From: Actinomadura rudentiformis
Lineage (GTDB): Bacteria > Actinomycetota > Actinomycetes > Streptosporangiales > Streptosporangiaceae
Direction of reading: 5' to 3'
Assembly (NCBI RefSeq): GCF_008923185.1
Contig: NZ_WBMT01000003.1
Span: forward strand, 310,001 to 374,000
Length of the DNA stretch: 64,000 bases
Of this stretch, positions 43,252 to 51,697 are shown in pieces (position 1 is the first letter of the stretch; each line of letters begins with the position of its first letter). The notes under the pieces are model-generated. The model was not told the DNA's origin, made no database searches, and worked only from the letters and a program-made list of their open reading frames with translations. The translations under genes were made by a program, and so were the position numbers.

Positions 43252-44505
43252 TCAGCCCTTCAGGGAGTAGCGGACGGGCAGGCGCTTGAGCCCGCCGACG
43301 AACGTGGTGGCCACGTTCTCGGGCTCCCCGGCGAGCTCGATCGACTCCAGCCTCGGCAGCAGTTCCTCGAAAAAGGCGCGGACCTCCATCCGGGCCAGAG
43401 CGGCACCCAGGCAGTAGTGCACGCCGAAGCCGAACGCGAGGTGCTTGTTCGGATCACGGCCGACGTCGAAGCGGAAGGGGTCGTCGAAGATCTCCTCGTC
43501 CCGGTTGGCCGACGGGTACGACAGCAGCACCGACTCGCCCTTGCGGATCGTCACGCCGCGCAGGTCGTAGTCCTCGGTCGCGGTGCGCATGAACTCCTTG
43601 ACCGGCGTCACCCAGCGGATCATCTCGTCCACCGCGTACGGCATCAGCGCGGGATCGGCGCGGAGCCGTCCGAGCTGGTCGGGGTGCTCGATGAGGGCGT
43701 GCAGGCCGCCGGAGATCGTGGAGCTCGTGGTGTCGTGCCCGGCCGTGGCGATGATGACGTAGTACGAGGCGGTGTCGAAGTCGTTCAGCGGCTCGCCGTC
43801 GACGCGTGCGTTCGCGATCGCCGAGGCCAGGTCGTCGGTGGGTTCGGCGCGGCGCGCCGCGGTGAGCTCCTGGAAGTAGGCGAAGAAGTCGAGCAGGACG
43901 GTCAGCTGTTCCTCGGGGGTCGTGCCGCGCCGCATGTCGGAGTCGTCGCCGCCGAACAGCTCCTGCGTGAGCTTGAGCATGCGGTCGAAGTCCGACTCCG
44001 GGAGCCCGAGCAGCGACAGGATCACGTACAGCGGGTAGTGCACGGCGATCTGCTGGACGAAGTCGCACTCGCCGCCGTGCTCGATCATGCGGTCGACGTA
44101 TCGCCTGGCCAGTTCCTTGACCCTGTCCTCCAGGGCGCGCATCGCCTTGGGCCGGAACCAGTCCGCGCCGATCGCCCGGATCACGCGGTGGTCCGGGTCG
44201 TCCATGTGGACGAGCGTGCGCAGCGCGATGCCCTGCTCGGCGCGCTCCCGGTTCATCGCGTCGTACTCGGCGGTGCCCAGGATCGGGCGCGGCGCGTTCA
44301 GGAAGAGCGCGTGGTTGCGCTCGATCTCCATGATGTCGGCGTGCCTGGTGATCGCCCAGAACGGGTTGTAGCCCGGCGGGTCGGCGACCCAGTGCACCGG
44401 CGCCTCCCGCCGCAGCAACGCCATGGCGTCGTGGAGGCGCTTGTCGTCGGCGTACGAGCGCGGGTCGGCGAGTGCGCGGCCCGCCTCGTCCACGGTCAGG
44501 CTCAT
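43252..44505 (-). CDS. Cytochrome P450
   Basis: A 417-residue bacterial class I P450. The heme Cys is in FGFGVHYCLGAALARME (about 350-366), the I-helix oxygen-activating motif is AGHDTTSS (about 245-252), and the ExxR pair lies in the K helix. It starts at ATG 44505 with AAGGGGA upstream; the frame stays open beyond but has no homology. No ferredoxin or reductase gene is adjacent, so electrons must come from elsewhere. It is the first gene of the operon; its substrate is unknown, but steroid- or terpene-type P450s are the closest by eye. Confidence 0.92.
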   Translation of the reverse strand: MSLTVDEAGRALADPRSYADDKRLHDAMALLRREAPVHWVADPPGYNPFWAITRHADIMEIERNHALFLNAPRPILGTAEYDAMNRERAEQGIALRTLVHMDDPDHRVIRAIGADWFRPKAMRALEDRVKELARRYVDRMIEHGGECDFVQQIAVHYPLYVILSLLGLPESDFDRMLKLTQELFGGDDSDMRRGTTPEEQLTVLLDFFAYFQELTAARRAEPTDDLASAIANARVDGEPLNDFDTASYYVIIATAGHDTTSSTISGGLHALIEHPDQLGRLRADPALMPYAVDEMIRWVTPVKEFMRTATEDYDLRGVTIRKGESVLLSYPSANRDEEIFDDPFRFDVGRDPNKHLAFGFGVHYCLGAALARMEVRAFFEELLPRLESIELAGEPENVATTFVGGLKRLPVRYSLKG

Positions 44506-44542
44506 GGGCGTCCCCTTTTCCGGACGGATTCCGTCTGAAAGG

Positions 44543-44571
44543 ACGCTAGTAAGCAAACTCTTACAGGTCAA
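44543..44571 (-). promoter_or_regulatory. P450 operon promoter with operator in the spacer
   Basis: On the minus strand TTGACC (44571-44566) and TAGCGT (44548-44543) are separated by exactly 17 bp, matching -35 and -10 boxes. The spacer contains the inverted repeat GTAAG-N6-CTTAC (44549-44564). A second dyad, GACGG-N3-CCGTC, lies at 44523-44535, near the likely transcription start. A repressor at the first site would block RNA polymerase directly. Confidence 0.65.
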
Positions 44572-44585
44572 GCTCCAATGATCAT

Positions 44586-45785
44586 CTAAGCCAGGGCGCT
44601 GCCGGACCGCCACTGCTTCCAGCTCAGCTGCCAGTAGCTCCAGCCGTTCGTCCACGGCAGGCGGCGCGCGGTACCCGTGACGTCGACCACATCACCCCGC
44701 TGCGCGATCCCGAAGAACCACTGCGCTCCGTCTGGCGTCGTCCGCACGCATCCATGGCTCTGGTTGGAGTTCCCGAGGTACTGGTACTGCCCGTTGCTCT
44801 GGTGCACGTACTCCCCGGAGGCGCTGATCCGCACCGCCCAGTTGACCATCGTGTCCCAGCCGTTGATCTTGTCCTTCGGGTCGATCCCGGATCCCGCCGA
44901 CGTCATGCGCTCGACCCGCTTCTTGTCCATGACAAGGTGCACGCCGCTGGCGGTGAGGAAGATGTCCTCCCCGTTCACGACCCTGCCGCCACTGCCCAGG
45001 CTGACCGGTAGCGTCCGGATCACCCGGCCGTCCCTTCTCACCGTCATGCGATGCGTCCGGGAGTTGACCGTGCTGATCTGCGCCGCCCCCACCGCGAACC
45101 GCCGCGACACATCCGCCACCCCGTACACGCCCTTCGCCGCAGCGACGCCGGTGAGCCGCGCGGTGAAGCGGACCTTCTGGTGCGCGGGCCAGTACTTCTT
45201 CGTCCGGTAAACGACCTGCGTGGAGCTCACCCACCGCCACGCGCCCTCGACCGGCTTCTGCGCCTTGACCTCCAGCGCCCGCTCGACGGCCGCGCGATCG
45301 GACACCGGCCGGTCGAACGTGACGATGATCGGAGCACCAACGCCGATCTTCTCCGAGCGATCGCTCATCGGGGTGATATCGGCGATGCCGAACGTCTTAC
45401 CGGGCTTGAGCGTACGGAAACGGCTGGTCACCGTCGTGGTCTTGCCTCCCCGGGTCGCCTTGGCTGTCACCTCGTACGCGGCGTCCGGCTTCAACCCGCG
45501 GCTCGCCCGCCACCCCGTGCGGTCCGCCGTGAACCCGCCCGCGACGACCAGCCCGCCGCCGGTCCGCACGGTCACCTCGGCGAGCGTGCCGCCGCCCGCC
45601 GTCACGCTGACCCGGCTGTCCGGACGCACCCGCGACGTACCGTCACCCGGAGTGACGGTGACCGAGGGCGCTCCATCCTCCCCGGACACGGTGGAACCGC
45701 GCCCGGACTTCGAATCTCCACCGGTGCAAGCCGACGCGGTGGTCAAGGTGAGCAGGACCGCGAGCGCGGCCGACCTGAACTTCAA
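44586..45785 (-). CDS. L,D-transpeptidase with Ig-like domains
   Basis: A 399-residue extracytoplasmic protein. The N-terminus is a probable lipoprotein signal ending in TTASAC (about residue 20). Two immunoglobulin-like domains (about 45-130 and 135-235) precede the YkuD/LDT catalytic domain (about 240-365) with the motif SHGCVRT; the Cys is the nucleophile and a His lies in GVHLV. Such enzymes make 3-3 peptidoglycan cross-links. The start is a TTG at 45785 preceded by CTGGAG. It lies 79 bp downstream of the ECF sigma gene. Confidence 0.9.
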   Translation of the reverse strand: MKFRSAALAVLLTLTTASACTGGDSKSGRGSTVSGEDGAPSVTVTPGDGTSRVRPDSRVSVTAGGGTLAEVTVRTGGGLVVAGGFTADRTGWRASRGLKPDAAYEVTAKATRGGKTTTVTSRFRTLKPGKTFGIADITPMSDRSEKIGVGAPIIVTFDRPVSDRAAVERALEVKAQKPVEGAWRWVSSTQVVYRTKKYWPAHQKVRFTARLTGVAAAKGVYGVADVSRRFAVGAAQISTVNSRTHRMTVRRDGRVIRTLPVSLGSGGRVVNGEDIFLTASGVHLVMDKKRVERMTSAGSGIDPKDKINGWDTMVNWAVRISASGEYVHQSNGQYQYLGNSNQSHGCVRTTPDGAQWFFGIAQRGDVVDVTGTARRLPWTNGWSYWQLSWKQWRSGSALA

Positions 45786-45864
45786 GGCGTCTCCAGGGGG
45801 TGATCAACAAGGGGGACACTAGGTATTGCCCGATCGACCGGATTTGTTTCGCTCCGGAGAGTGA

Positions 45865-46365
45865 TCAGCAGGGGGCCGCGGCCCGCGCGTGCTCGTCCAG
45901 TACGGCCCGCAACCTGGCGCGGGCACGGCTCAACCGCGTTCGCACCGTGGCGGGTTCGAGGCCGAGCACCACGGCGATCTCGCCGGGTGACATCTGCTCC
46001 CAAGCTGTAAGGGTGAGCAGTTCCCGGTCCGCTACGGACAGCCGCTCCAGAGCCGCGCGGACCGGTTGACCGCCTCCGTCGTCTCCGGGCTGCGCCCGCA
46101 ACTGCTCGCGCAGGCGATCCGCCAGCCGCCCCCGCCGCGTACTGCCGCGCCGGTGGTTGGCCAGCACCTTGCGCGCGATCCCGTACAACCAGAGCCGTCC
46201 CTCATCACCGGGTGGCGCGTCGTGGATGCGCCGCCACGCGATGGCGAAGACCTCCGCCATGAGATCGGCGGCGTCCTCGGCGGCATCGACCCGGCGGACG
46301 AGGTAGCCGAGGATGCTCGTGCTGTGCTGCTTGAAGAGCGCCTCGAAACGCTGCTCGTGGCTCAT
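45865..46365 (-). CDS. ECF-type sigma-70 factor
   Basis: A 166-residue sigma factor. Region 2 covers about 8-75 (AEDAADLMAEVFAIAWRRI and LWLYGIARKVLANHRR), region 4 about 100-155 (LTLTAWEQMSPGEIAVVLGL and VRTRLSRARARL). ATG 46365 overlaps the stop of the upstream membrane protein gene by 4 bp, so the two are coupled. An L,D-transpeptidase follows. A cell-wall-stress regulon is plausible, with the membrane protein as sensor or anti-sigma factor; this is inference. Confidence 0.9.
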   Translation of the reverse strand: MSHEQRFEALFKQHSTSILGYLVRRVDAAEDAADLMAEVFAIAWRRIHDAPPGDEGRLWLYGIARKVLANHRRGSTRRGRLADRLREQLRAQPGDDGGGQPVRAALERLSVADRELLTLTAWEQMSPGEIAVVLGLEPATVRTRLSRARARLRAVLDEHARAAAPC

Positions 46366-47135
46366 CGGAACGCTCCGACCAGCCGCCACGCCGGCCCGCA
46401 GCTCGACCGCATGAACCGCTCAAGCCGCCACGACTCACCGAGCTTCCTGTCGAGCGGCGGCCACCCGACCCTGATGGCCCTGCCCGTCTCAGGATCGACC
46501 GGAGCGAATCGTCGCGACACAAGCCGCTTGATCACGATGTCCGCCGCACGTGCGCCCTGTACGTCACCGCGAAGGCGGAGGTCCTGCCAGTAGCCGCCCC
46601 ACTGGCAGATCCCATATCGCGCCAGGTTGGCGATCACGAAGGTGGCCTGCAGACGCTTCCCGGGCAACGTCAGCGCCCGGGTGACTGCGGCCCAACTGCG
46701 GCCGGGGGGCAACGAGATGGAGGAGGTCGTCGACGCCATGAACACCTGGAGCGCGGGACTGCCGAGGTTCAGCCACTCGCTGGTGTCCGTCGCCTCGGAA
46801 GGACCAACGGTCATGGCCTGCCTGAAGTCCCCGGTCCTCAGCGGCGGGCCAGAGGACACCGGCACCGCTGGCCGTTCCGGGCGCGGCGCGGACTGGAGCT
46901 GCTTCAAGCCGACTCCGCCAAGGAGGAGCAGCGCCATCCCGAACGCCGCGGCGACCGCCACCGCGTTCCGTCCGATCGGCAACCGCAACCTGCGGCGCGG
47001 CCGTCCCGCGGCCATGATGTCGCCGCAGAGATCACCGAGCACCTCCTGAAGCGCGCCGTCGGAGGCCAGATCTCGATCATCAGCCCGCGCCGCCGTCCTC
47101 AGGACGCTCAACTCGTCCCCTGGTGCGGATTTCAT
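46362..47135 (-). CDS. Single-pass membrane protein coupled to an ECF sigma factor
   Basis: A 257-residue protein with an N-terminal charged cytoplasmic part of about 55 residues, one membrane helix (about 56-76; VAVAAAFGMALLLLGGVGL) and a 180-residue external domain with Trp-rich strands. This is the topology of anti-sigma factors, but no zinc-binding HxxxCxxC motif is visible. It precedes the sigma gene, with ATGA overlap, whereas anti-sigma genes usually follow. I do not recognise the outer domain. ATG 47135 follows GGGGGAA. Confidence 0.7.
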   Translation of the reverse strand: MKSAPGDELSVLRTAARADDRDLASDGALQEVLGDLCGDIMAAGRPRRRLRLPIGRNAVAVAAAFGMALLLLGGVGLKQLQSAPRPERPAVPVSSGPPLRTGDFRQAMTVGPSEATDTSEWLNLGSPALQVFMASTTSSISLPPGRSWAAVTRALTLPGKRLQATFVIANLARYGICQWGGYWQDLRLRGDVQGARAADIVIKRLVSRRFAPVDPETGRAIRVGWPPLDRKLGESWRLERFMRSSCGPAWRLVGAFR

Positions 47136-47389
47136 GCGTACATTCCCCCGTAGTGTCGGCACTCGCAACAGACATGTCCGGCACCAGAGGCAACGTGACA
47201 CCCCCAAATAACAATCAAGTAACGGCCCAGCACCCCAGGGCGGCGGGCGCGAGAGGGCTGACAGGTGCGCGCATACGACCGTCTGCGGCCGGTGGCGCAG
47301 GAGCTCATGGAGCTCCTGGTTCAGGCGGGCGCGTACCAGATCGAGACGAGCGCGTTCTCGCCGTACGAGAAGGACTGACCGCCGAGCCT
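47136..47389. other. Spacer with a possible micro-gene
   Basis: This 254-bp stretch holds the promoter of the membrane protein-sigma operon (leftward). On the plus strand it holds the short frame listed separately. No other repeat or RNA was seen. Confidence 0.4.
47265..47378 (+). CDS. Possible 37-residue micro-protein or gene remnant
   Basis: A short frame starts at GTG 47265, eight bases after GAGAGGG, and is closed upstream by an in-frame TGA. The product is amphipathic, with a helical centre (VAQELMELLVQAG) and an aromatic end (TSAFSPYEKD); codons look native. It may be a real small gene or the C-terminal remnant of a lost one. No family is recognised. Confidence 0.35.
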   Translation: MRAYDRLRPVAQELMELLVQAGAYQIETSAFSPYEKD

Positions 47390-48157
47390 TCAGATGTTGG
47401 TGAAGTCGCCGTGGCGGCCGGTGCCGGAGGCGAAACGGGCGGCGCCGGCGATGGCCTCGTGCGCGGCGTTGGACCCGTGGCTCAGCTCGTTCGCGAGCGC
47501 CTCCTCTTCGGGGAGTCCTGCCTGTTCGAGGGTTGAGAGGCGGTCTCCGCGCATGCAGGTCTGGGGGAAGCGGGCGATGCCGGCCGCCAGTTCCTCGGCG
47601 GCTTCGCGTGCTTTGGTGGGTGGCACCAGGCGGTTGGCCAGGCCGATGTCGAACGCCTCTTGGGCGGAGACCGGGCGACCGGTGAGGATCAGGTCCATGG
47701 CTCGGCTCTCGCCGATCAGGCGGGGCAGGCGTACGGTCCCGCCGTCGATCAGCGGGACGCCCCAGCGGCGGCAGAACACGCCGAACGTCGCGTCCTCTTC
47801 GACGACGCGGAGGTCGCACCAGAGTGCCAGTTCCAGGCCGCCGGCGACGGCGTGGCCGGACACCGCGGCGATGACGGGCTTGGACAGTTTCATCCGGGTC
47901 GGGCCCATCGGGCCGTCGGCGGGGAGGGGGTCCACGCGGTTGCCGCGTCCGGCGCCGAGGCCCTTGAGATCGGCTCCGGCGCAGAACGTGCCGCCCTCGC
48001 CCCAGAGGACGGCCACGGAGGCGTCATCGTCGGCGTCGAAGGCGCGGAAGGCGGCGGCCAGTTCGGCGGCCGTGGGGCCGTCGACCGCGTTGCGGACCTC
48101 GGGACGCGACAGGATGACGGTGGTGACAGGGCCTTGGCGTTCGGTGCGAACGGTCAC
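47390..48157 (-). CDS. Enoyl-CoA hydratase/isomerase
   Basis: A 255-residue crotonase-fold enzyme. The oxyanion-hole motifs are visible: GGTFCAGADLKGLG (about 55-68) and AAVSGHAVAGGLELAL (about 96-111). Catalytic Glu is expected near RRWGVPLIDGGTVRLP, where the second typical Glu is not clear, so hydratase or isomerase activity is uncertain. GTG 48157 overlaps the stop of the PaaI thioesterase (GTGA). It is the last gene of a leftward acyl-CoA operon with thioesterase and acyl-CoA dehydrogenase. Confidence 0.88.
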   Translation of the reverse strand: MTVRTERQGPVTTVILSRPEVRNAVDGPTAAELAAAFRAFDADDDASVAVLWGEGGTFCAGADLKGLGAGRGNRVDPLPADGPMGPTRMKLSKPVIAAVSGHAVAGGLELALWCDLRVVEEDATFGVFCRRWGVPLIDGGTVRLPRLIGESRAMDLILTGRPVSAQEAFDIGLANRLVPPTKAREAAEELAAGIARFPQTCMRGDRLSTLEQAGLPEEEALANELSHGSNAAHEAIAGAARFASGTGRHGDFTNI

Positions 48158-48636
48158 GGGCGTTCCTCGAAGTGCTCTTCGGGGACTTCGATGAAAAGGG
48201 CGGCGGCGCGGACGGCGAGCTTGCCGTCGACATGACCTTCGCCTTCCAGGTAGGCCTTGCGGCCGTCCACTCCGGTGCACCAGGCGCGGAGCTGGACCGT
48301 GGAACCCACGGGTACGGGAGTAAGGAAGTCGGTCTCCAGGCGTCCGGTGACGTAGCGCTTGCCGAGCATCCACGCGACCGAGCCGAGCGCCTCGTCGAGG
48401 GCAGCCGCCAGGATCCCGCCGTGGGCGAGGCCCGGCGCGCCCTGGTGCGCCTCCACCACGGTGAACGCCGTCTCCGCGACCTTGCCGTCAAGGCCCGTGT
48501 GCTTGAGCCGGATGCCGTCCGAGGCCTGGTCACCGCATCCGAAGCAGCCGTCGTACTCGGTCGGCGGGGGCTCCTTCAGGGCGGGCACGACCGCTCCGGT
48601 CGGTGGGGTGGTCTTGGCCGAGGCAGGCGTGGTCAC
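48154..48636 (-). CDS. PaaI-type hot-dog thioesterase
   Basis: A 160-residue hot-dog-fold protein. An N-terminal segment with CFGCG (near 31-35) precedes the core helix HGGILAAALDEALGS (about 73-87), whose Asp/Glu and the earlier Asn-type position are those of PaaI-like thioesterases. Such enzymes hydrolyse acyl-CoA, often aryl-acetyl-CoA intermediates. Its GTG start is 45 bp after the end of the acyl-CoA dehydrogenase; it overlaps the hydratase gene. Confidence 0.85.
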   Translation of the reverse strand: MTTPASAKTTPPTGAVVPALKEPPPTEYDGCFGCGDQASDGIRLKHTGLDGKVAETAFTVVEAHQGAPGLAHGGILAAALDEALGSVAWMLGKRYVTGRLETDFLTPVPVGSTVQLRAWCTGVDGRKAYLEGEGHVDGKLAVRAAALFIEVPEEHFEERP

Positions 48637-48680
48637 GGGGCTCCTTCGCAGGCGAATCCGATTCGGTCTCAAGGGTACGC

Positions 48681-50408
48681 TCAGTCCCGATCGTCGATGA
48701 GGGCGCCTGCCACGAGCTCGTCGAACCGGTCGAGATCCTCGGCGGGGGCGTCGATGCCACGCAGCGGTCCGCGGTCGGCGAGATGGTTCCGCGCGTACAG
48801 GCGGGCGACGAGGGCCTTGCCGTGCTCCAGCAGGAGGGCCGCCGCGTACACGTCCGCCATGTATTGGGCGAGAGGGAAGAGACGCGCCTCGGCGGTTTCG
48901 GCGTCGAGGGTCTGCCACAGTTTCACCGCCTGGCGGAGGTGTCCGATCCGTTCGCTCACCAGGGAGACGGTGGCGTCGTCGCCCTGTGCGTGGTCAACGG
49001 CCTGCTCCAACCGTTCGAAGAACGGTTCGTGGGCCTGCTCGCGGAGCATGGCTCGCCGGACGTCGAGGCAGAGGATGTTGTCCCCGCCCTCCCAGATCGG
49101 ATTCACCTGGGCGTCGCGCAGGATCCGCGCGACCGGCCACTGCTCGATGTAGCCGTTGCCGCCGTGGATCTCGATGGCGTCGCTCGCAGCGGTCACGCCC
49201 AGGCGTGCTGCCCGCAGCTTGATGAGAGGAGCTCCGATCCGCAGCCGTGGCTTTCCGAGGTATCCGTCGAAGACCATCGCCTGGGCGGCCTCGGTTTCCA
49301 CGATCAGCTCCGCCAGCTTGCGGCGCATCAGCGGCTGCTCGTACAGCGGCGCGCCGAACGCCTCGCGGGCACGGGCGTAGCACAGCGCTTCGACGAGCGA
49401 CCGCCGTGCGCATCCCAGGCCCATCATCGAGATGCCCAGCCGCGCGCCGTTCGTCAGCTCCATCATCCGGGCGAGCCCCTTGCCGTCGCCCTGGCCTCCC
49501 GACTCGGGCGCCAGCAGGAACGCCTCGGCGTCGGTGAACTCGATCTCACCTGAGGCCACCGAGCGGGTGCCCAGCTTGTCCTTGAGCCGCCGGATCCTGA
49601 TGCCGTTCCGCGAGCCGTCGCGCTGTTCGCGGAGGACCAGGAACGGCGCGATTCCCCGTACACCGTCTTCGGCGCCTTCCGGCTTGGCCAACACCACGAA
49701 CGCCGAGCCGTTGGCGTTCGACGCGAACCACTTGAGGCCGTTCAACCGCCAGGCGTCACCGTCGCGTGCGGCGGTCGACTCCAGCGCCCCCAGGTCGGAT
49801 CCGCCCGAACGTTCCGTCAGCATCTGCGCGGCCTCGCCGGAGAACATCCCCGCCGAGAACAACTCCCGCACCCGCGCCTTGACGTCCTCCGGCGCGAAGA
49901 GCTCGGTCAGCCCCACGACCATGTCCCCGCCCGTTCCGAGGGCGCACGCCATCCCGATGTCGGCCTGATCGAGCAGGTAGCTCCACGCCACCGCCATCGG
50001 CGCGGGATCCACCCCGGCCGCCCGCGCCTCCGCGAGGAACTCCGGTCGTGTGAAACTCGTCGCCACCAGCTCGCTTCGCGCGGCCTCGAACGACGGAGGC
50101 ATCACGACCTCGCTGATGTCCCGTCCCCACCGGTCGTACTTCTCCAGCCTCGGCGGGTTGCGGTCGGTCTCCTCCGCCCACACGGCGACCCGCCCGCCCA
50201 CCAGCTCACCGAGGGCTTCCAGCCGGGGCTCGGCCCAGGCCAGCCCCTTGTCCCCCAGGTGCCGCCGCATCAGGAACCGCAGCGACGGATCGCACGTGTA
50301 CCAGTTGAGGCCGACCGCGCCCTGATAGCGCTCCGTCGCGTACCGCCGGGCCTTCTCGGCTCCGCCGAACGGAAGCCGGTCCACCGGTTCGATCAGATAT
50401 GAGCCCAT
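48681..50408 (-). CDS. Acyl-CoA dehydrogenase (AidB-like length)
   Basis: A 575-residue flavin enzyme, longer than the usual 380-residue acyl-CoA dehydrogenases and in the range of AidB-like proteins. The FAD/substrate motifs are AAQMLTERSGGSDLGALE (about 185-202) and AIEIHGGNGYIEQWPVARILRDAQVNPIWEG. An Arg-Ala-Phe-type catalytic base is expected near the latter. It is the first gene of the leftward operon with PaaI and enoyl-CoA hydratase, which together could break down an acyl-CoA. Divergent from the PaaX-type regulator. Confidence 0.9.
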   Translation of the reverse strand: MGSYLIEPVDRLPFGGAEKARRYATERYQGAVGLNWYTCDPSLRFLMRRHLGDKGLAWAEPRLEALGELVGGRVAVWAEETDRNPPRLEKYDRWGRDISEVVMPPSFEAARSELVATSFTRPEFLAEARAAGVDPAPMAVAWSYLLDQADIGMACALGTGGDMVVGLTELFAPEDVKARVRELFSAGMFSGEAAQMLTERSGGSDLGALESTAARDGDAWRLNGLKWFASNANGSAFVVLAKPEGAEDGVRGIAPFLVLREQRDGSRNGIRIRRLKDKLGTRSVASGEIEFTDAEAFLLAPESGGQGDGKGLARMMELTNGARLGISMMGLGCARRSLVEALCYARAREAFGAPLYEQPLMRRKLAELIVETEAAQAMVFDGYLGKPRLRIGAPLIKLRAARLGVTAASDAIEIHGGNGYIEQWPVARILRDAQVNPIWEGGDNILCLDVRRAMLREQAHEPFFERLEQAVDHAQGDDATVSLVSERIGHLRQAVKLWQTLDAETAEARLFPLAQYMADVYAAALLLEHGKALVARLYARNHLADRGPLRGIDAPAEDLDRFDELVAGALIDDRD

Positions 50409-50474
50409 GCCCGGACATTACGCTTTTTCTGTATGCGACGGAAGTCTGTAATCCGGGTACAGTCCCGGTCAGTC

Positions 50475-51203
50475 ATGTCGAACACTCTCGGCCTCCGACC
50501 GCTGACCGCCCGGTCCGTGGTCCTGAGCACGCTGCTGGGCTCGCACCCGCCGCGCCTGCGCGCCCGCTATCTGGTCCGCGTGGGCGAGCTGTTCGGCATC
50601 GCCGAGGGCACGATCCGGGTGGCGCTCTCCCGGATGGTCGCGGCGGGCGACCTCGTCCAGAGCGACGGCGAGTACGCGCTGACCGAACGACTCCTGGCCC
50701 GGCAGGCCCGCCAGGACGAGAGCCGTTTCCCGCGCACCCCCTCCTGGGACGGCACCTGGGAGATCGCCGTCATCACCGCCGAGCGGCGCCCCGCCGCCGA
50801 CCGTGCCGCCCTCCGCCAGGCCATGGCGGCCCTCCGCCTGGCCGAACTACGCGAGGGCACCTGGCTGCGCCCCGCCAACCTGAGCCGTCCCCGGCCCGAC
50901 ATCGTCGCCCAGCAGTGCACGTTCCTCACCGGCCGCCCCGAGGACGACCTCACCGCCACCCTCTGGGACCTCGACGAGTGGACGGCCAAGGCGCACGCCC
51001 TGACCACCGCCCTCGACGAGGCCGACAGCCTCGCCGACCGTTTCACGGTGGCCGCCGCCGTCCTCCGCCACCTCCTGAACGACCCGCTCCTCCCCGCCGA
51101 GCTGCTCCCCGCCGACTGGCCCGGTCCCGGCCTGCGCGCCCACTACGAACGCTTCGAAGTCGACTTCAACCGCCTCCTCACCGACCACGTCCTCGCCCCC
51201 TGA
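50475..51203 (+). CDS. PaaX-family transcriptional regulator
   Basis: A 242-residue PaaX-like regulator. An N-terminal winged helix (about 5-70; GELFGIAEGTIRVALSRMV) is followed by the PaaX central and C-terminal domains (WEIAVITAERRP; LRELREGTWLRP-like). PaaX represses phenylacetate genes with phenylacetyl-CoA as the signal. It is divergent from the acyl-CoA operon; ATTAC (50417-50421) and GTAAT (50448-50452) in the 66-bp gap form a possible operator. A similar acyl-CoA effector is plausible. Confidence 0.85.
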   Translation: MSNTLGLRPLTARSVVLSTLLGSHPPRLRARYLVRVGELFGIAEGTIRVALSRMVAAGDLVQSDGEYALTERLLARQARQDESRFPRTPSWDGTWEIAVITAERRPAADRAALRQAMAALRLAELREGTWLRPANLSRPRPDIVAQQCTFLTGRPEDDLTATLWDLDEWTAKAHALTTALDEADSLADRFTVAAAVLRHLLNDPLLPAELLPADWPGPGLRAHYERFEVDFNRLLTDHVLAP

Positions 51204-51212
51204 CCAGCGCGG

Positions 51213-51632
51213 TCAGGCGATCAGCAGCTTCTGCATCTCGGCGCGGACCGGGTCGACGATCTCCGCGGGGCGGCGGTCCTCGCGTCCGACGAAGACGTGC
51301 ACGAAATAGCCCTCGGCGATCAACGCCTCGTCGGATCCGCGGTAGAGACCCACCTCCCAGCGGACGCTGGACCGGCCGAGCTTGCCGACCCTCAGGCCCA
51401 GCTCGACGGTGTCGGGGAAGGCCACCTCGGCCTTGTAGACACAATGCGACTCGACGCACAGCGCGATCGGATCGCTGCTCAGCGGATCGAACCCGGCGGT
51501 CCTGATCATCCACTCATTGATCGCGGTGTCCATCAGCGAATAGTGGACGGCGTTGTTGACGTGCCCGTACACGTCGTTGTCCTTCCACCGCGTGGGGACG
51601 CTCTGCCAGTGCAGGTACTCGCCGTTGTTCAC
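51213..51632 (-). CDS. YbgC-like acyl-CoA thioesterase
   Basis: A 139-residue hot-dog thioesterase of the 4HBT type. The motif WKDNDVYGHVNNAVHYSLMD (about 16-35) is the family signature, with the Asp/Asn catalytic position in DNDVYGHVNN. Members cleave acyl-CoA. It converges on the PaaX gene and is separate from the acyl-CoA operon, but may take part in the same pathway. Confidence 0.87.
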   Translation of the reverse strand: MNNGEYLHWQSVPTRWKDNDVYGHVNNAVHYSLMDTAINEWMIRTAGFDPLSSDPIALCVESHCVYKAEVAFPDTVELGLRVGKLGRSSVRWEVGLYRGSDEALIAEGYFVHVFVGREDRRPAEIVDPVRAEMQKLLIA

Positions 51633-51697
51633 GCCGGCAGTCTACGTACTGCCGGGTAACCCCAAGGGGCGACGGCCCTGTGCTTCGATGTCCGCTT

